A stretch of 64,000 nt of DNA from Whalleya microplaca (lineage: Eukaryota; Ascomycota; Sordariomycetes; Xylariales; Xylariaceae). The stretch lies in NCBI GenBank assembly GCA_022497155.1, contig MU385711.1, positions 186,001-250,000 of the forward strand. Reading direction: 5' to 3'. The first letter of the stretch is position 1. Every line of letters begins with the position of its first letter. Below the pieces are notes generated by a model that made no database searches, was not told where the DNA came from, and worked only from the letters and a program-made list of their open reading frames with translations. Positions 49,158-61,265 of the stretch are shown one piece after another. The position numbers and the translations under genes are program-made.

Positions 49158-52100
49158 ATCCTGCCGCTTGCCTGCTTGGCCTCCCTCTTTCTTCGATTTC
49201 CTATGCATCTATCTATCTATCGGTCTATCTTCCGCCTATGTCTACTGTCTAGGTACGAACCTACCTACCTGGTGCTGTGGCGGGCGGGCGGCGCTTACAG
49301 TGGGCTACTATCTACGCCCTGCAATTTTTTTGGTGGCCCTATTCCGAGCCTCGTCCGAGCCTCATCCGAGGCAAGGCACGGCAAGGCATGGTGAGGCAAG
49401 GCGGGGCGGGTCATCGATGGATGAGCGGGAAAAGCGCCCTTTTTTTCTTATTCCCAAACCAAAAATCCCCCCTCCGCCCCCCCTTGCTGGAACGAAGCCG
49501 AGAGAGGAAAAATTTTTGGCCTACAATCGTACAATCGTGCTATGGGGTGTTGCGGAAGAGGGTGATGATTCGCGCAAATCCGTCGGCTGCTATCGGCGGT
49601 TGCGCGAAACGCTACATGCCTAGCTAGCTAGCGGTTCCCCACCCTGCCGGGCGAAACGCAAAACGCAGACGAACGAAAGAAATGGACCTCGGTAACTCCT
49701 TAGTGCGCAGACTACCTGTTCTTATCGTCCCATCTTCCCTGATTTGATCGTCGCGGGCAGGGCTAGAGGGGGGCGATAGCTCGGCTGTTACCTATCTGCG
49801 AGGTTGAGTCTTTTGTTTTTGGGGGTGGTGGTGGCGGCGCTTGTATGATGGATGTGTAGGGCGAAGAGAGGAAAAGCAAAGCGTGGCGAAGAATAATCGA
49901 TTCTCAGGGGAGAAAGCGATGAGAGAAATCTATTCGTAATATCCTAATTCTGCTGCATCCAACGTCTAGCACCTATGGCGGAGCGGACGAAGCATAGGGT
50001 GCGTAAGGGGGAAAGGAAGCCTGTCACGATCGATAAGATACGGCGCAAGCGAAGCAGAAGGTACCGTTATCTACCAGCCGGCTAGTCTCCCATACGAGCA
50101 TTACAAAAACAGAAATCGAAAAAAAGAAGACTCTCCTATCATCAGAATGCACATAGACTCGGAAAGGGTGTACGCAATGCACGAGCGCGACGGCGCAGCA
50201 TCTGGGTTCTGTTCTTAAGGGGTGCGGCGATAAACTCATTGTTACTTTCCTAGATATATCTCCCTGTCTGGTTCGGCCGGCGCAAATCACGTACGTACGG
50301 AGTTCACTGGTTGGCGGCATGTCGCATGATTCTGTTCCTAGGTATTCCTATTCTTCCTTTTTCCATGTTCATTTTTTGTGCGCGTCAGTCACATCTTGAT
50401 ATCCCGGGGGCCAATGGAGGTAGATAGATAGATAGGCAAAGCATTCAGGGGAAGGCGGGAAGGCGGGAAACCTTAGGGATTTATACATCATTCTCATCAT
50501 TCATCAGCGAGCGCTGGCTGGCGGGGTGGGTGGTTTGGTTTAGTTAGTCATATATATCTGCCTTGGGTTGGGCTGGCTGGCTGGCGGGCGGACGGACGGG
50601 GTGTGGGGTCGGTCGGTCGGTCGGTCAGTTCATGGTTTCGGTTGGTTTCTACTGTTGTTGCTGCATAGCTTGCTCGGATTAGGTTGCTTTTCTCCATTCA
50701 ATATGACGATGAATAAACATCAGTATCTCTCCTCTCTATGAAAATCTTGCTTTGTGAATACTTAGAATACCTTCGTATATTGTAATGGGTGGGGTTTGGG
50801 TGTTCGAGGTTCTACAGGGGTAGTGACAATAAAATAAGCTGGTTTTCTTTTCCTGTTCAGATACGCAGCTTTACGACTACCACATTACAGAATGATAGTT
50901 GCGCTCCTTTTGATGAGAACAATCTAATACTAGCTATATGTGTTAGGCTCTTGTCAATGGTTTTGTCATTTGGCTCCCTCCCTATACTTGGGAATTCCAC
51001 TATACCCCACGATAGTATATGTGTCACGCTTCTGCGGTGTGCGTGGCTTGAGACACCATCAACCGCCTTGCGTTGTCTCTGGACCTTGGCATACCCGTCT
51101 GAACGAAGTTTTGGGGATCTCAAGACGGCTTATACCGGTATTATCAAGTTTATTTCACTGGAACCTATGGACAGACAGACAAATTGGCAACACTGCCCTG
51201 TCATCACCTCCCTCCTAACCCCCTACTCTGTACACCCATCCATCCATCCATCCACTCACACCTATCACAACAAATCCAGCCAGTCAAAGGTCTACTACTA
51301 CTAACAGCGGTTCCATGCAAAAAAACAACGACAACAACAAACTGAGTGTGATGAGCAAAGCGGGTGGGCGAACTCTCTCGAACGTCCAGCTGCATCTATT
51401 CATCTGTGCCGCATCTGACGTGTCCGTGTCCATGTTCGTGTGCCCCCCCCTGTCCCGTCTCTCCCTCTCCGCTTAGATACACGGAAGACAACTATTACTC
51501 CCCTCTTCTCGGAAAGATCAAAGAATCCGTGCCGTGCTGTGCCGTCCCATGTCATCAGACGCTAGTGTGCTGTGCTGTGCAGAACGGAAAACAAGCGAGA
51601 GAGAGGGAGGGAGGGTGAGAGAAGGGACGGACGGGTGGATGAAATGACAAACAACCCCATGTGTGTGTATGTGTGTGTGTGTGTGTGTGTGACCATACAA
51701 AAAAAAGGAGGAGTGGACTTTGCAAAGTCAAAAGCACAAAAAACTACCTACCATCGCTGTGCACCGGTACCATCCAGTCTATGTGAAGGGGTTAGGGGTT
51801 ACGAAGGGAGGAAGGGGATGGCATCTCTCTTCTCTTCTCCCCTTTGCGAATGATGCGAATGATACGTTGTGTAAAACAAAAATAGTTGCTGCCGCCAGGT
51901 GTGTGAGTTGTGGTTGTTCGGTACCGATGAAATCAGATTCTCTCGAAAAACAAATTCTCGCCCCCTGAAACAAGCCCGGGTAACGCCCATGAACTTGCTG
52001 ATCTCGAAAAGGCACGAAAGCTACATACATGCCCGGGAAACCTTCTGAATGGATCGAGTCACGATATCGGGTTTGACGGGACATCCAGGACACAGCCATA

Positions 52101-52202
52101 CGTTCAGAACTAGCTTCGACCCAGCCACGACGGCAAGACTCTTCTGAAGGTGGGCCGCGGTGCCGGTGGCTGCGGTGCCGGTGGAACGTACCCGCCTAGT
52201 CC
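49158..52202. other. Gene-free 3-kb spacer with simple repeats
   Basis: No frame looks coding. The spacer contains ATCT, GGTC (about 50608-50626), CATC (about 51236-51253) and GT (51661-51691) repeats. Part may be the 3' untranslated region of the 83-residue protein gene. Confidence 0.5.
51661..51691. repeat. (GT)n microsatellite
   Basis: GT repeat with one interruption (TATG at 51668-51671). Confidence 0.9.
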
Positions 52203-54762
52203 CTAGCTAGGTATCTCATCGATCACAGCCTGAATAGTGACGAGTGAGCCGGGGCCGCCGTCCTCGCGGAGATAATCCAGTAGTACGCTCGTTTGTCCAT
52301 ACAGGTTTTCCAACGCGGACCGTGACGATTTGCCTAACGCAGCTAAAGGAGAAACAGTTAGCAGTTACATCTAGAATAAAAATACCGTGCTTTTGAACTC
52401 ACAAAGAATGGCCGAATTCAGCTCTTCAGCTACCGCAACTCTGCTCTTGCGATCCAGGAGGGGCGCAACCTCTTTTACCTGGAGCGGATTAGGGTATGCC
52501 AGGAGAGAGAAGACTTCGTTAAGAGCCTTTTTGATTTCCGGTCTTGTGTCGTTCTTGAACTCGGCTTGCAACGATTGGCCGTATTCAACAGCCCGTTCTA
52601 GATAGAGATCTTGGGCCTCCTGGTGCAACTCCGAGTCTGAAGCATCTTCCTCCATCTGGTCTGAGAAGCCATTCTCATCGATGTCCATCTTATTAGGATG
52701 GTTGCCGAACGCATGGCCGTTGCTCTTCTTGGCGTTTGTGCTATTGACCTCGGCGGATTTCCGCACCATCTCGATGAATGCCTGGCATCTTAACCTAAAG
52801 TATACTTGGACATTGATCTTTAACACGAGTGGATAGTCATCGTTGGTATGCTTAATGGCCTTCTCGATATCGCCCTCTAAGACAGCTCTCCGAATGCCTG
52901 GTCTAATTAGTAAAACATCTTTAAATAGCTAGTGGTTAATACATACGTTGTCTGCGATTGGCATCTTCATCGTCTTTTATGTTAACGCCTGGTATAGGTA
53001 TTTTCGGATCAATTACTAAAGCTTGCTTCTCGGCATGGATCTCTTCCGCGAACGCTCGGGCCGTCTCAACATATCCATCGTGCTGCAGGAATTGCAAAAC
53101 CTAAGATATACAAAGGTTAGATAATAGTAGTATTTCTTCTTCCTAGGCAGCTTTCACTCACAAGTTGTTGAATCAGATCATTTCCGTCCATTGGAGGAGA
53201 CACTAAATTTTCAATACTACGATATTCAGTTAGCCCTGCCTTGTTTATCTGTCAAAGACTTAACGTACCTCGTTTTGCTGATTGCCGCCTTAATGCTTTC
53301 TTGTTCCCGCTGTAGAGAAATCATTTTTAGTATACAGTCCACCCCAATACTTTTTAGTGTAACGTTGTCGGCCTCAAGAAATAAAGAGAGTGATTTCGGA
53401 CACAAAATAATGATTCCGCATAATTCATCAGACTTACTCTCATTATGTTGTCGATGTTGAAGACAAACGGCGTCTGGCCGAAGTTGACGCGTATGTGCTC
53501 GCCCGACTTTTTCATCCCAACCGTGGGGTAGAGCTTTCCCTTGACGTCTCGGAATGCGGCTTCTATACACAGGGTTAGAAGGAGCCCAGGAGTGTAGAGC
53601 AAACTTTACGGCACGAGCCCGTTGCGGGTATCATCAGAGCACAACGTACTGAATTTCTGTCCATTCTTGGTAAAAAAGGCTTCACCAGTTCGGAAGTTAA
53701 CCCCACATCCGACAGTGTCCGGCGGACCAAATGTCTGCGCCTCATACGTCTTCCCAACATTGTGTCCAGAATATATATCACCATCGTCACCATGGTAGCC
53801 CCACGAATCGGGCTCCCAGCCCGGTGGCCGTGACAGCGGGACATTCTTGCCTGAGAATCCTATGCTCACCGTGGTCCTATATTCACCCATATTAGAATCT
53901 CCTGAACTCAACCCAGCGGCCCAACAATAATCGTAACATACTCATCTCGTCTCGTGGATAGGAGAGACACCTCGAAATAGTAAATGCCAGCCTGCGTGGG
54001 CATCGGGTGATCCGCCCGAATTGCACAGACCTCGTGCTCTTGATCTCTTGAACTTCTCGTCGATATGTATTTAACCTCTTGGCCGTTAGCTGTGACCTCC
54101 AACCCGCCGTACTTGTCGTCATTATTCCAACGCGTAGGCAAGGGAGCTATTGCGTCCTCCTCATCGAAAACCGGCGCACGCTCGATCAGATCGTAGGTCA
54201 TGCCTAGGTGTGAAGCCGGCGTCTTATTTGTTAAGGAGCCTGGTGTTGAACCGGCCTGTAGACCGCTTCCGGCTCGCTGGTGGTGGTTCTCTTTCTGTGC
54301 CTGTTTCGCCTTGTGTGCCTCCTCCAGTTTCTGTATGTAGCTCGACCCCCTCAGATACGAAGGCGTGAAGAAACCGTTATTTCTATGCGGATAGATGCTA
54401 TCCAAGTTCCCATTATTCATATACATCTCGAAAGCTCTCGAAAACGGTGGCAGTTGCGGGGCACGTGGCTGCAAGATCGAGGCCCCTCCATCCGGGGAGC
54501 TGCCGTTCATATCTGTATCCATGATGTGATTTCGGGAGGGGATATTCGTTGAATAAAGGTCTGATGGTGAGTCTTGTGAGGGGTTCAGGAGGTATGAGAG
54601 GCGGGATATACGGTTAAAGGGTGAATGTGTCGAAGTGGCTAGACCGGGGTTGGATCCGGATACAACGGACGCATATGACGAACTCCTGATCGGGGGAAGA
54701 TAGCTGGGTATCCCTACGTCTGGATTGGTACCAGAGGGGCCGTGTTGGAACGGATTCGACAT
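52203..54762 (-). CDS. vid30: GID/CTLH ubiquitin-ligase scaffold subunit Vid30/Gid1 (RanBPM-like)
   Basis: Scaffold and substrate-receptor docking subunit of the GID/CTLH E3 ligase, which degrades gluconeogenic enzymes in yeast. Eight exons (minus): 53942-54762, 53650-53876, 53438-53562, 53269-53309, 53162-53216, 52947-53100, 52403-52897, 52203-52342; introns 49-128 bp; 685 residues. After a disordered Ser/Pro-rich N terminus: SPRY domain (about 210-390; AGIYYFEVSLLSTRRDE, TTVSIGFSGKNVPLSRPPGW, FTKNGQKFKAAFRDVKGKLYP), LisH (about 417-450; DLIQQLVLQFLQHDGYVETA), CTLH (about 475-530; RIRRAVLEGDIEKAI), and a CRA region to the C terminus. An acidic linker (KMDIDENGFSDQMEED) splits CTLH and CRA. 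ATG at 54760-54762; the frame extends two codons further only from TTG. All phases join cleanly. Confidence 0.93.
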
Positions 54763-57164
54763 AGTCAATCCAGTTTCATGTGGGCTGGCAGCAGGAAGAT
54801 AGCGAGCTACCTATGCCTCCACGGGAGCTGCCAAGCACACGACGTTGAACCTAGAAGTGCGATGGGCACGACAGGCACGTAGAGGATGCACACTGGGATG
54901 CTGCTAGCTGTGGACGTGGTACTGGAGATGGGCGCTTGGACTGCGGAGAAAGACTGTGAGGAAGTTGTCGAGTAGATGTCAAGGGGATATATGTAAGGTT
55001 CGTTAGAGGCGTGCTCTGGTGCCTGGTGTCTGGAGTCTGGTGGAAGAACCCGGTGCGATCAATGTTAGATGTTCGATGTTCGGGGTGAGCTTTGTTTTGC
55101 TTGCTTGGTTGAAGTGGGAGACGCTCTCGCTCGCTCAAGGCCGGCTTGAATGTCGTTAAGGCCGAATATCGATCATGACTAACACCTACACGTATGGCTT
55201 AGCTTCGTATGTTGCTTCACAGACAACGGTTAGGTACCGTGGTGAATTTGGGCGGGCAGCAAGCAAATGATGAGGTACAATATGGCAAGTGGTGATAGGT
55301 CGTTGCGGAGAACCTACATGTACGTATCGATATGGATGGATGCCCGTATATGGACGGATGTATAAGGATGTATGTATGTATGTATGTATGTATGTATGTA
55401 TCAAATGTATGTACTTGCCAGAACAGCCAGCCAGCCAGCCAGACAACACTTCCTAAAGCAGTGCCTATCAATCACGCGGTCACGGAGCTTGGTCGCTCTA
55501 TCAATGCGGACTTGAGTGGGTTACGGTTACAAAGCTTGGACTACCGCCGCGCTAAGCCAGAAAGTATTAACTCGAGTATTCCATCGCATGTGTGTACATG
55601 CATATATGGATATCTGTATGTACCCCATACCAGTTTTAGAAAAGGTGCTGGTATGTACAGTTTACATGACATACGTTCCACAAGGTCAACGGATAGGTAT
55701 TAATACTGTATGTACGTACGTTGGAACTGTCGGCATCTCCATGGCTACATCGTATAACATACCGTATTCCATACGTAGGAGTTAAGGTATCTACTGAATG
55801 TTCCTACCTCCTGCGCCAGACATCTGCACACTGACTGGACGTATGTGGAAAGTCTTATTCGATCTCCAGCAGAATTACTGTATCCAAGTTCCTACAATAG
55901 GTAAGCCACCTGACCCGTCATACATGACCTGGGGTAAAAAGATGCAAAAAGTTCCTATGTTCGTCAGGTTAGGTATCTGTAGCTGCAAGAGGTCATTGGT
56001 TAGCTCTCTTACTCACCCAGGCTTACCCCTAGGTAATGTACATATGTATCGTTGAAACTGATGCGAAAAGCTCGCCTTGCATCACATCACATCCTTCCCG
56101 TATTACATGCGCTCAGCGTTGGGTGTCGAAAATTGGAGATTCCACTCTGCCAATTCCAGCTGTCCACTGCATTTCCCTCCACTGATGACGGTCGGAGGGG
56201 TCATTTTGGTGGATCTTTCGGCCGTTTCTGGCTTAGTTTGTCGATATAGAAGTACAGACAAGTACCGAAGGTTATTAGAGGTACATCAAGGTTGTTATTA
56301 CCACAGTACATACATCCGTACATGGATGGATGATTGCTCCATGCCATCAACCAAACCGGACATGAATGAGTCTTTCAAGAACGACCAACATAACATGAAG
56401 TTGTCAGTCTGGTATGGTCAACGTAGTATCTGTTAAATATAGAAGATGCCGGAGATATCCAGCTTGAAGAGTTCAGTTCTTTGTATTGGAGCATACCCCT
56501 TTAAGTGCTTACTTGAGAAGACAGCTGTCTTTCATATGATATGGTTCGATTATATTCCACCAAACAGCACCAAGTCCATAGCAGCAATGTCATCATGGCA
56601 ATATAGATAGATGGCTTTCGTTGTCTTCATGAATCAAGTCACAAACCTGGTCTAACCGAATAATGTTGCTTGAAAACTAGTTGACGTGGCTGAGTATGTG
56701 GCTCAGTCGGATTTGAGCCAAGGTCAATGTGCCTTAAATTAGAATGGATAGGTAATAGTTATCACAAGGTCCTTGAGAGGTTTAAGAGCAAAGCAACGCG
56801 CAGAGCATGTATTTTATGTAATGGCACAATGGCCTTGTCAGATCGCCCGTCTACATCCATCTGTAAAGGATACCCGAACGCGATTAATGTACAATCCTGC
56901 CTTTATGTTCCTGAACGCCATACCAACGCAGCTTTACAGCCGCTGCCTAGACCCAGACGCCGCCAGGGGGGCTCAAGCCGAATGCCTCACAACCCGTCAG
57001 AAGTACCCGACGCAACGCTTCCTACGATGAACATTCCGCCCACATCGTAAACAGAGACCGAAAAACGCCATGCTTTTGGCAACCCGACACTATAATCCTT
57101 GGGAAACGCTTGACCTCCAGTATGGTCTTTTACAAGTGAAAGGAAAAGGGGCAAAGGGCATCGT
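54763..57164. other. Intergenic region upstream of vid30
   Basis: 2.4 kb without a supported gene. It contains a (TATG)n microsatellite (about 55368-55402) and CCAG repeats; open frames here read the repeats. Confidence 0.5.
55368..55402. repeat. (TATG)n microsatellite
   Basis: About eight copies of a 4-bp unit in spacer DNA. Confidence 0.93.
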
Positions 57165-58111
57165 CTAGGACGGCGCGGCAACAGGCATGGGAGCTGGCGA
57201 GCTGGCGTCGATGCTGGGCGGTATGCTGGGCGGCACGCTTCGTTGCTCACCCTCGACGTTGCTGTTGCTGTTCTCGCTCTTCATCTGGCTTCCCTCCTTG
57301 TTCTCTTTGTTGCTGTTCTCGGCCGAGGTGGCCGACTCGTCTGTGGCGGGCGCGGGCTTCGGCTTCGGAGGAGCAGTCCAGCGAGGAATCTCCCACACTA
57401 CACCGGTGAAGCTCTTGACTCTGAAGCCACCCTTGTTCCACTTTCGACAGGGCGTGCCTGATCGATCCAGTGCACGAAGTCCGGCATTGATGGCGCCCTG
57501 GTTAGCCTTCGGTCCGAGTTTGTGATATGCAGTTCCATTGGCTCGTCCGTTGGGATCGATAGTACCATCCTCCCTAGTAATAATTAGTACATGAAAAAAA
57601 TACAGAAGATTTGGTAACCCTCATGTGACAGCATCAAGGGACTCGAATTCTTGCAATTTAAAATTGGAAAGCGAGTAAATAGTGATAGTGAACTGGGTCG
57701 CACTTACAATCTAGGCTTCTTCTTAGGACCGGGCTTGCCTCTGACCTTCGCCATGGGATCTGACGAATTGGCACCCGCGGCGCTTCGCTTGACACCCTTC
57801 TTCTTGGGGGCCTCGGACGGCGGTCCCATGGGGACTTGGGACGGCGTTCCATTGGGAGCCGGCGTGCCAGGGCTCGACTGGGAGGCATTGTCCCCGTTCG
57901 ACGCGGTAGCGACCGGCTCATTGGGCTGGGGTGTCGAGGCGGCAGGTGACTCCTTCACGGGCGACTCTTCCTTGACGGACGACGGGTCGAGAAGCTTTCG
58001 AAGCAGGCCGGGCGACACGCGCAGGGTGACGATATTGGTGGTCGTCTTCCCGCTCGACTTTCGCCGGTCCTTCTCCTTGCCGGCAGCGGACGTCTTGCTG
58101 GGGGTAGGCAT
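57165..58111 (-). CDS. ies4: INO80 chromatin-remodelling subunit Ies4
   Basis: Nuclear subunit of the INO80 nucleosome remodeller (DUF1711/Ies4 family), linked in yeast to checkpoint signalling after phosphorylation. Exon 1 is 57708-58111, exon 2 is 57165-57573, intron 57574-57707 (134 bp); 270 residues. The family core appears at the N terminus as TTNIVTLRVSPGLLRKLLDP (24-43) followed by SSVKEESP. A basic region VRGKPGPKKKPRLED spans the splice. The C-terminal conserved block contains GTAYHKLGPKANQGAINAGL, SGTPCRKWNKGGF and VWEIPRW. The tail is Ser/Asn/Glu- and Pro-rich. Many SP/TP sites make phosphorylation plausible. Nothing is truncated. Confidence 0.9.
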
Positions 58112-61100
58112 GGCGAGGACAGTCTGGACAGTCTGGATGGCTAGTCGCTATCTAGATGGCCTGTCGACGTTGTGGTGATGAAAATTTGGGGGGCGGCGAT
58201 GGAAAGACGGCAGAAAGGTTGCAGTGATGAGAAGTTTTTTAGGCTTGGTGGGATTGTGCACTTTGTAGAGTTGTTTGGGTTGGATCAGGTCATCAACCTG
58301 GTAAAGCGTGAGGTTGATCCACCGGGGCCGACTCCTAATAAAAGTCGCTGGGTTGTCCTGATGAGATACGTTACGATACTGGGTGCAGGTGTTTTCTGAA
58401 GATGATGGGGATGATGGATCAAGGTGGTTGTGAGGATGATGGGGATGGGAAGGTTTGAAATAGAGAAGGGTGCCATTTGGCTGCTTGCCCTTTGGTAAGG
58501 TTGGGGCTTTGGTTCATTTTGTCTGGTTTTGGCCGCAGTGCACAATAAACGGGCTTGACGGGATACTGGACTCGCCTCATGCTTTTTTGGGCTTGCTCAC
58601 TTCTAACTTCAATCGCGAAGAGAAAAAGGAGTGGTACGTGCTGCCTGCGCACAGGCCACGCCAGGCCAGGCTAGGCACCGCAGGGAGGGTATATGTGGCC
58701 ATAGCGTCTACATCTGGTCACGTGGCTGCATCGTGAGTGGTCAGATGGCATTGCCCGTAATACCTTATTAGCTACAGTTGGTATCGGTGTACACAATATC
58801 TGCCAGCTGATTCACCTGGCAGCGATGCCCTGCCTTCCTTGGGCTGCTTGGTAAGGACGGGATGCAGCCCTCCTGCCCTCGTGCTTTTCTAGAAGTTACA
58901 ATGGTTGTCATGTGCATTGGATGCGAGTCTGATCTGATTTTCAGGAGGTAGTCACATAACTGGTTCCGATAGTCATGATATTTCTCTGAGGTCCTTCTAC
59001 AGATGCATCTACAGATGTACATCCATCCATTCATAGGTAGAATACAATTAAATTAGGTTGGCTGGATGGATCTAAGGGGCTAGCACGGTGATTCATCGAC
59101 GGTCGGGTTTTTGTTATAGTACAGATTACGACTATTTCCTCCCATTTCCCGCTAACCTACAGTACCTACCTATAGTACGACATACTTCCTCTTCCTTATT
59201 ACTTCCTCCTAGATGCGGGCGAACTAATCTCATGGAGGCCGCGTTGCCGTTTGCGGAGTTGCTGATTTCAGAAAGAAGTCTCCCTCTCTTTCCATTGTGG
59301 CGCCATCTCCGGCTTTTCGGTCTACCTACGCATACATACACTCGCAGACACGCAGACACGTACGTACGACGAAACCGTCAATGCTCCGGGCCATGAAGAT
59401 GATTATTACTATTGCCCGGTTGGAGATAGTCAAACTACCGCCATCCTTGTCAACCAACAACAAACATCCTCACAGGTTCCACTGCACTGAAGGAATGCCT
59501 ACCTAGCCGGCTTTACATAGGACGCTCTCTGCATCAGCTCAGCACCGCCGCTCTCGTTTTTGGGGTCGCTTCTTTCTAATCGCTCGGCAAATTAGATCGG
59601 ACGAAACACAACCAACAGTATCATGAGCCCAACTTAGCAATGATACCGATGATCAGAAACCCAGATCCATTTATCCATGCATCCAGGAAGCCAGGAATCC
59701 AAGGCATCGTGAACCAGCCAGCCAGTTCCGACACGAATTACTCGCGCGAAGATGATGAATTGGCCGACTGGCGCCTTTGAATGTCATCACCTGCTCCGCT
59801 CACCTTCACTTCTTGAGTCATTCCATGCCCACTGCCTCTCGGCACCAATCCTCGATTAGGCCTGTGTTTAAATGCATGGCAAACGAGGTGTCATCTGTGA
59901 AATAGGTTGGTCGTACTATCTGGCTCACAAGATAATTTTGCAGCCGGGATGTGTCGGAATATGAGAACAAAGCCCTCATCAGCCATCAGGAGTGCAACAC
60001 TGTAAACCAACGATAAGCCGGTGAGTCCCACATCAGCAAACTCTTACACATCACAAATTCGGAGCACTTTCGTCAATGCTTCCAAAATCTATTGGAGGAA
60101 TCTGCAGTTGGATACGACTCTTGTAATCAACGCCATTCCATCTCAGCAAATATAGATTACAATTCTTAAATATCTAAAATACGTGATCTTGTACGCTATG
60201 CGACAATGTCATTTCAGCCATGTCTGGCACCTCGCTTGCTTCTGAATTTCACTTGAATGCCATTTAGAATCCTCGACACGTCCAGGCTTGTTGTAATAAA
60301 CCCTTAGAACCTTGGTGATGGCTTTACCAGGTAGGTCTCCATACGGATGACCGCCACAAGCGACTTCGTTAGTTTTTGCTAGGTCAATTTGCACCGAACT
60401 CTACCAGCCTCTCATACGGAGTCGTCGATGACTTAATTACTAATAAGCCACCACGCATTGGCACTGCTACAGCCGCACCGCACCCATGAGCGATATCATT
60501 GAAAGGGTTGGATGTATATTTCACTACCATCATACCATCGGCGAAACCACGTCGTCCATTCGTAGGTTCCGGAACACGGAAAGCTGATATATATGAAATA
60601 TGTTATAGGTAAGAGGTATTGCCGGATAAGAGATCTCGTATAATTTCATTGGAGGTACTCAGACGAGTATTGGATTGATGCCAGAATCATCGTCGCCTTC
60701 GACGTCTCCGTTAGAACGTGTCCCACGCCGCGAACGCGACCATTCATCTTTCTGGTTGCAAGCCGCGATGGTGCAGCATCTCGCCGAGTTTCTATCGTGA
60801 AACCCTGACCTTAGTCAACGTGCGAGCCAAGTGGGCAGCTTGTTCGAGAAGCAATCGACTACATTACCATGTCTTTGTCCCTTTCATGTTGGGAGCATCA
60901 ATGTTCTATGGTGCCCTTACAGATTGGAAGGGCACAATGGGTGACAGTGATAATGCTATTTTTGTCTAACATAAGAGCGACCAACAGCTTCGGCTATGGC
61001 ACATCAAGTGTGTAGTTCCTTTCAAGCCTTCACGATATCGCATCGACCAACATGTTTGGGTTACGGATGGCAGACGGTCTAGAACAAAGATCGAGGGTCC

Positions 61101-61265
61101 AACCACCCTGACCTTGACCATGAGATCTCTATGCGTTCTCGAAGTCATGGGCGACATAGAATGTTCCTCTTCACGCGCTCATATTTGAGCGCCTTGGCTA
61201 CTGAGCCACCCCATTGACCTCGTCAATCTAAATCTGGAAAGAGATCATCTCGACCATCCGCAACT
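58112..61265. other. Intergenic region
   Basis: 3.1 kb with no supported gene. 58112-58740 is the ies4 upstream region (G-rich on plus); 59100-59520 is C/T-rich; 59900-61200 is unremarkable. Apparent frames lack signatures. Confidence 0.5.

Noticed and set aside
51236..51253. Regular short repeats considered as CRISPR-like or satellite
   Set aside because: Uninterrupted 4-bp units without spacers; ordinary microsatellite in a eukaryotic genome.
56693..56720. TGGCTCAGTCGG with GGCTC/GAGCC stem resembling a tRNA D-arm
   Set aside because: No anticodon or T-arm follows at the right distance.
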